Below, one piece after another: positions 13,066 to 13,770 of a stretch of 13,770 nucleotides of DNA. The first letter of the stretch is position 1. Every line of letters begins with the position of its first letter. The position numbers and the translations under genes are program-made. This DNA is from Planctomycetia bacterium. Its GTDB lineage: Bacteria; Planctomycetota; UBA1135; GCA-002686595. The stretch is from assembly GCA_005778045.1 (NCBI GenBank), contig SXKQ01000054.1, positions 1 through 13,770 on the forward strand, written 5' to 3'. The notes beneath the pieces were generated by a model, which ran no database searches, had not been told where the DNA came from, and saw only the letters and a list, made by a program, of their open reading frames with translations.

Positions 13066-13770
13066 TCAGTCCTCGCTGTCGGCCCCGGCGGCCTTGGAGG
13101 CGATGGGCCCGAGCTGTTCCATGCGCGTCACGAGCGTGTCGGGGTCCCAGCCGAGATACAGCGCCGCGCGCGTCTTGTTGATCGTGCCGCGCAGATTCGC
13201 GGTGGCGGCGAGTGCCGCGCGCAGAAGCTCGGGATCGAACTGGCGCGAGCTCGCGCGCCTCAGGAGCTCGACACCGGCCCGCCCCGCGGTGCGCTCGAGC
13301 GCCTCGCGTCCAAGTTCGGCTCCGGGATGGTGCAGCACGAGCTTGAACAGCAGGTTCTCCAGCTCGCGCACATTGCCCTGCCACGGCTGGCGCCACAGGA
13401 GCGCGAGCGCCTCGTCGTCGAGCGTGGGGGCCGCGACGCCCTCCTCGGCAGCGCAGCGCCGCACCAAGGCCTGCACGATGCGCACGAGTTCCACGCGTCG
13501 CTCCGCCAGCGAAGGCACGCGCAAGGCGAGTCGCTCGAGCCGACGCGCGAGATCGGCACGCAGCACCCCGCGCGCCGCGAGCGTCCCCGGTGCATCGGGC
13601 AGCAGGAAGATCCAGCGTGCGCAGCCCGCGCGTCCCGTCGCTTCCCACAGGGAGAGCAGCTCGACCTGCAGCGTCTCGCTGGCACGCTCGACGTCGGTGA
13701 CCAGCACCACTCCGCCTTCCGCGCGCGAGGCGAGCGCCGCGATCGACCCGGCACCGAGAGCGAGGGCCGA
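13066..13770 (-). CDS. sigma-54-activator-type AAA+ regulator with degenerate ATPase site (partial)
   Basis: The gene is cut by the right window edge; 234 C-terminal residues are visible, with no start codon. It aligns with the second half of a sigma-54 activator AAA+ domain: EGGVVLVTDV (18-27, Walker B region), LRADLARRLERLALRVPSLAERR (70-92, the FREDLYYRL...LPPLRER arginine-finger block), and PWQGNVRELENLL (129-141, sensor II block with the hallmark GNVREL). The end (180-222) resembles a Fis-type helix-turn-helix with a short insertion after the first helix. The Walker B DE pair is replaced by TD (T25, D26), and the sensor I TN pair by LP (57-58). ATP hydrolysis is therefore doubtful. The GAFTGA loop and Walker A lie outside the window. 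Its 3' end faces the small RNA terminator. Confidence 0.8.
   Translation of the reverse strand, partial: SALALGAGSIAALASRAEGGVVLVTDVERASETLQVELLSLWEATGRAGCARWIFLLPDAPGTLAARGVLRADLARRLERLALRVPSLAERRVELVRIVQALVRRCAAEEGVAAPTLDDEALALLWRQPWQGNVRELENLLFKLVLHHPGAELGREALERTAGRAGVELLRRASSRQFDPELLRAALAATANLRGTINKTRAALYLGWDPDTLVTRMEQLGPIASKAAGADSED

Noticed and set aside
12923..13770. Plus-strand open frame from ATG 12923 through the antisense of the regulator
   Set aside because: Beyond 13066 it is the mirror of a real gene. The first part overlaps the hairpins of the candidate RNA, and its ATG would lie upstream of the predicted transcription start. Kept only as an alternative for the RNA.

Overview
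This is a very GC-rich chromosomal window from a Gram-negative-like bacterium. The third codon position is so GC-biased that the antisense frames of real genes stay open over long stretches. The mix suggests a planctomycete or a similar deep-branching Gram-negative: an FG-GAP/ASPIC-UnbV (CRTAC1-type) secreted protein paired with a TPR protein, an ECF-like sigma factor with a zinc-finger/TPR partner, separately encoded FliK-like and FlhB-C-terminus-like proteins, and genes for B6, thiamine and queuosine. The taxonomy is inferred from gene content only. No insertion sequence, CRISPR array, tRNA or rRNA was seen.

Layout, left to right. On the minus strand, 10-3085 reads right to left as a FliK-like gene, then a small FlhB C-terminal-like gene 2 nt later, then pdxA, then a 49-codon ORF with a good ribosome binding site. 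On the minus strand, 3187-5884 is a compact operon: an ECF-like sigma factor, an overlapping zinc-finger/TPR candidate anti-sigma factor, and an exported protein of unknown function. It ends at a clear intrinsic terminator. A 329-nt divergent spacer with a perfect inverted repeat separates it from queG on the plus strand (6214-7332). After a 370-nt spacer with a dyad comes a 72-aa zinc-ribbon protein with an AT-hook-like tail and its own terminator.

On the minus strand, 8017-10769 holds a two-gene unit: an FG-GAP/ASPIC-UnbV protein followed by a secreted TPR protein, overlapping by GTGA. thiE (plus) converges with queA (minus), 4 nt apart at their stops. Upstream of queA, a 465-nt spacer carries a plus-strand unit that looks like a stand-alone structured small RNA: AT-rich upstream element, TATAGA box, three hairpins and a terminator hairpin followed by a U-rich run. 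Its terminator abuts the 3' end of a sigma-54-activator-type regulator on the minus strand, which is cut by the right window edge and has lost Walker B and sensor I residues.

Functional links: queA and queG encode the last two steps of queuosine synthesis on tRNA, from preQ1-tRNA to epoxyqueuosine to queuosine. pdxA and thiE feed B6 and thiamine synthesis. The FliK-like/FlhB-like pair belongs with flagellar export-substrate switching, although no other flagellar gene is present. The items most worth following are the candidate small RNA, the orphan FliK/FlhB-C pair, the sigma/TPR-anti-sigma/exported-protein operon and the degenerate AAA+ regulator.
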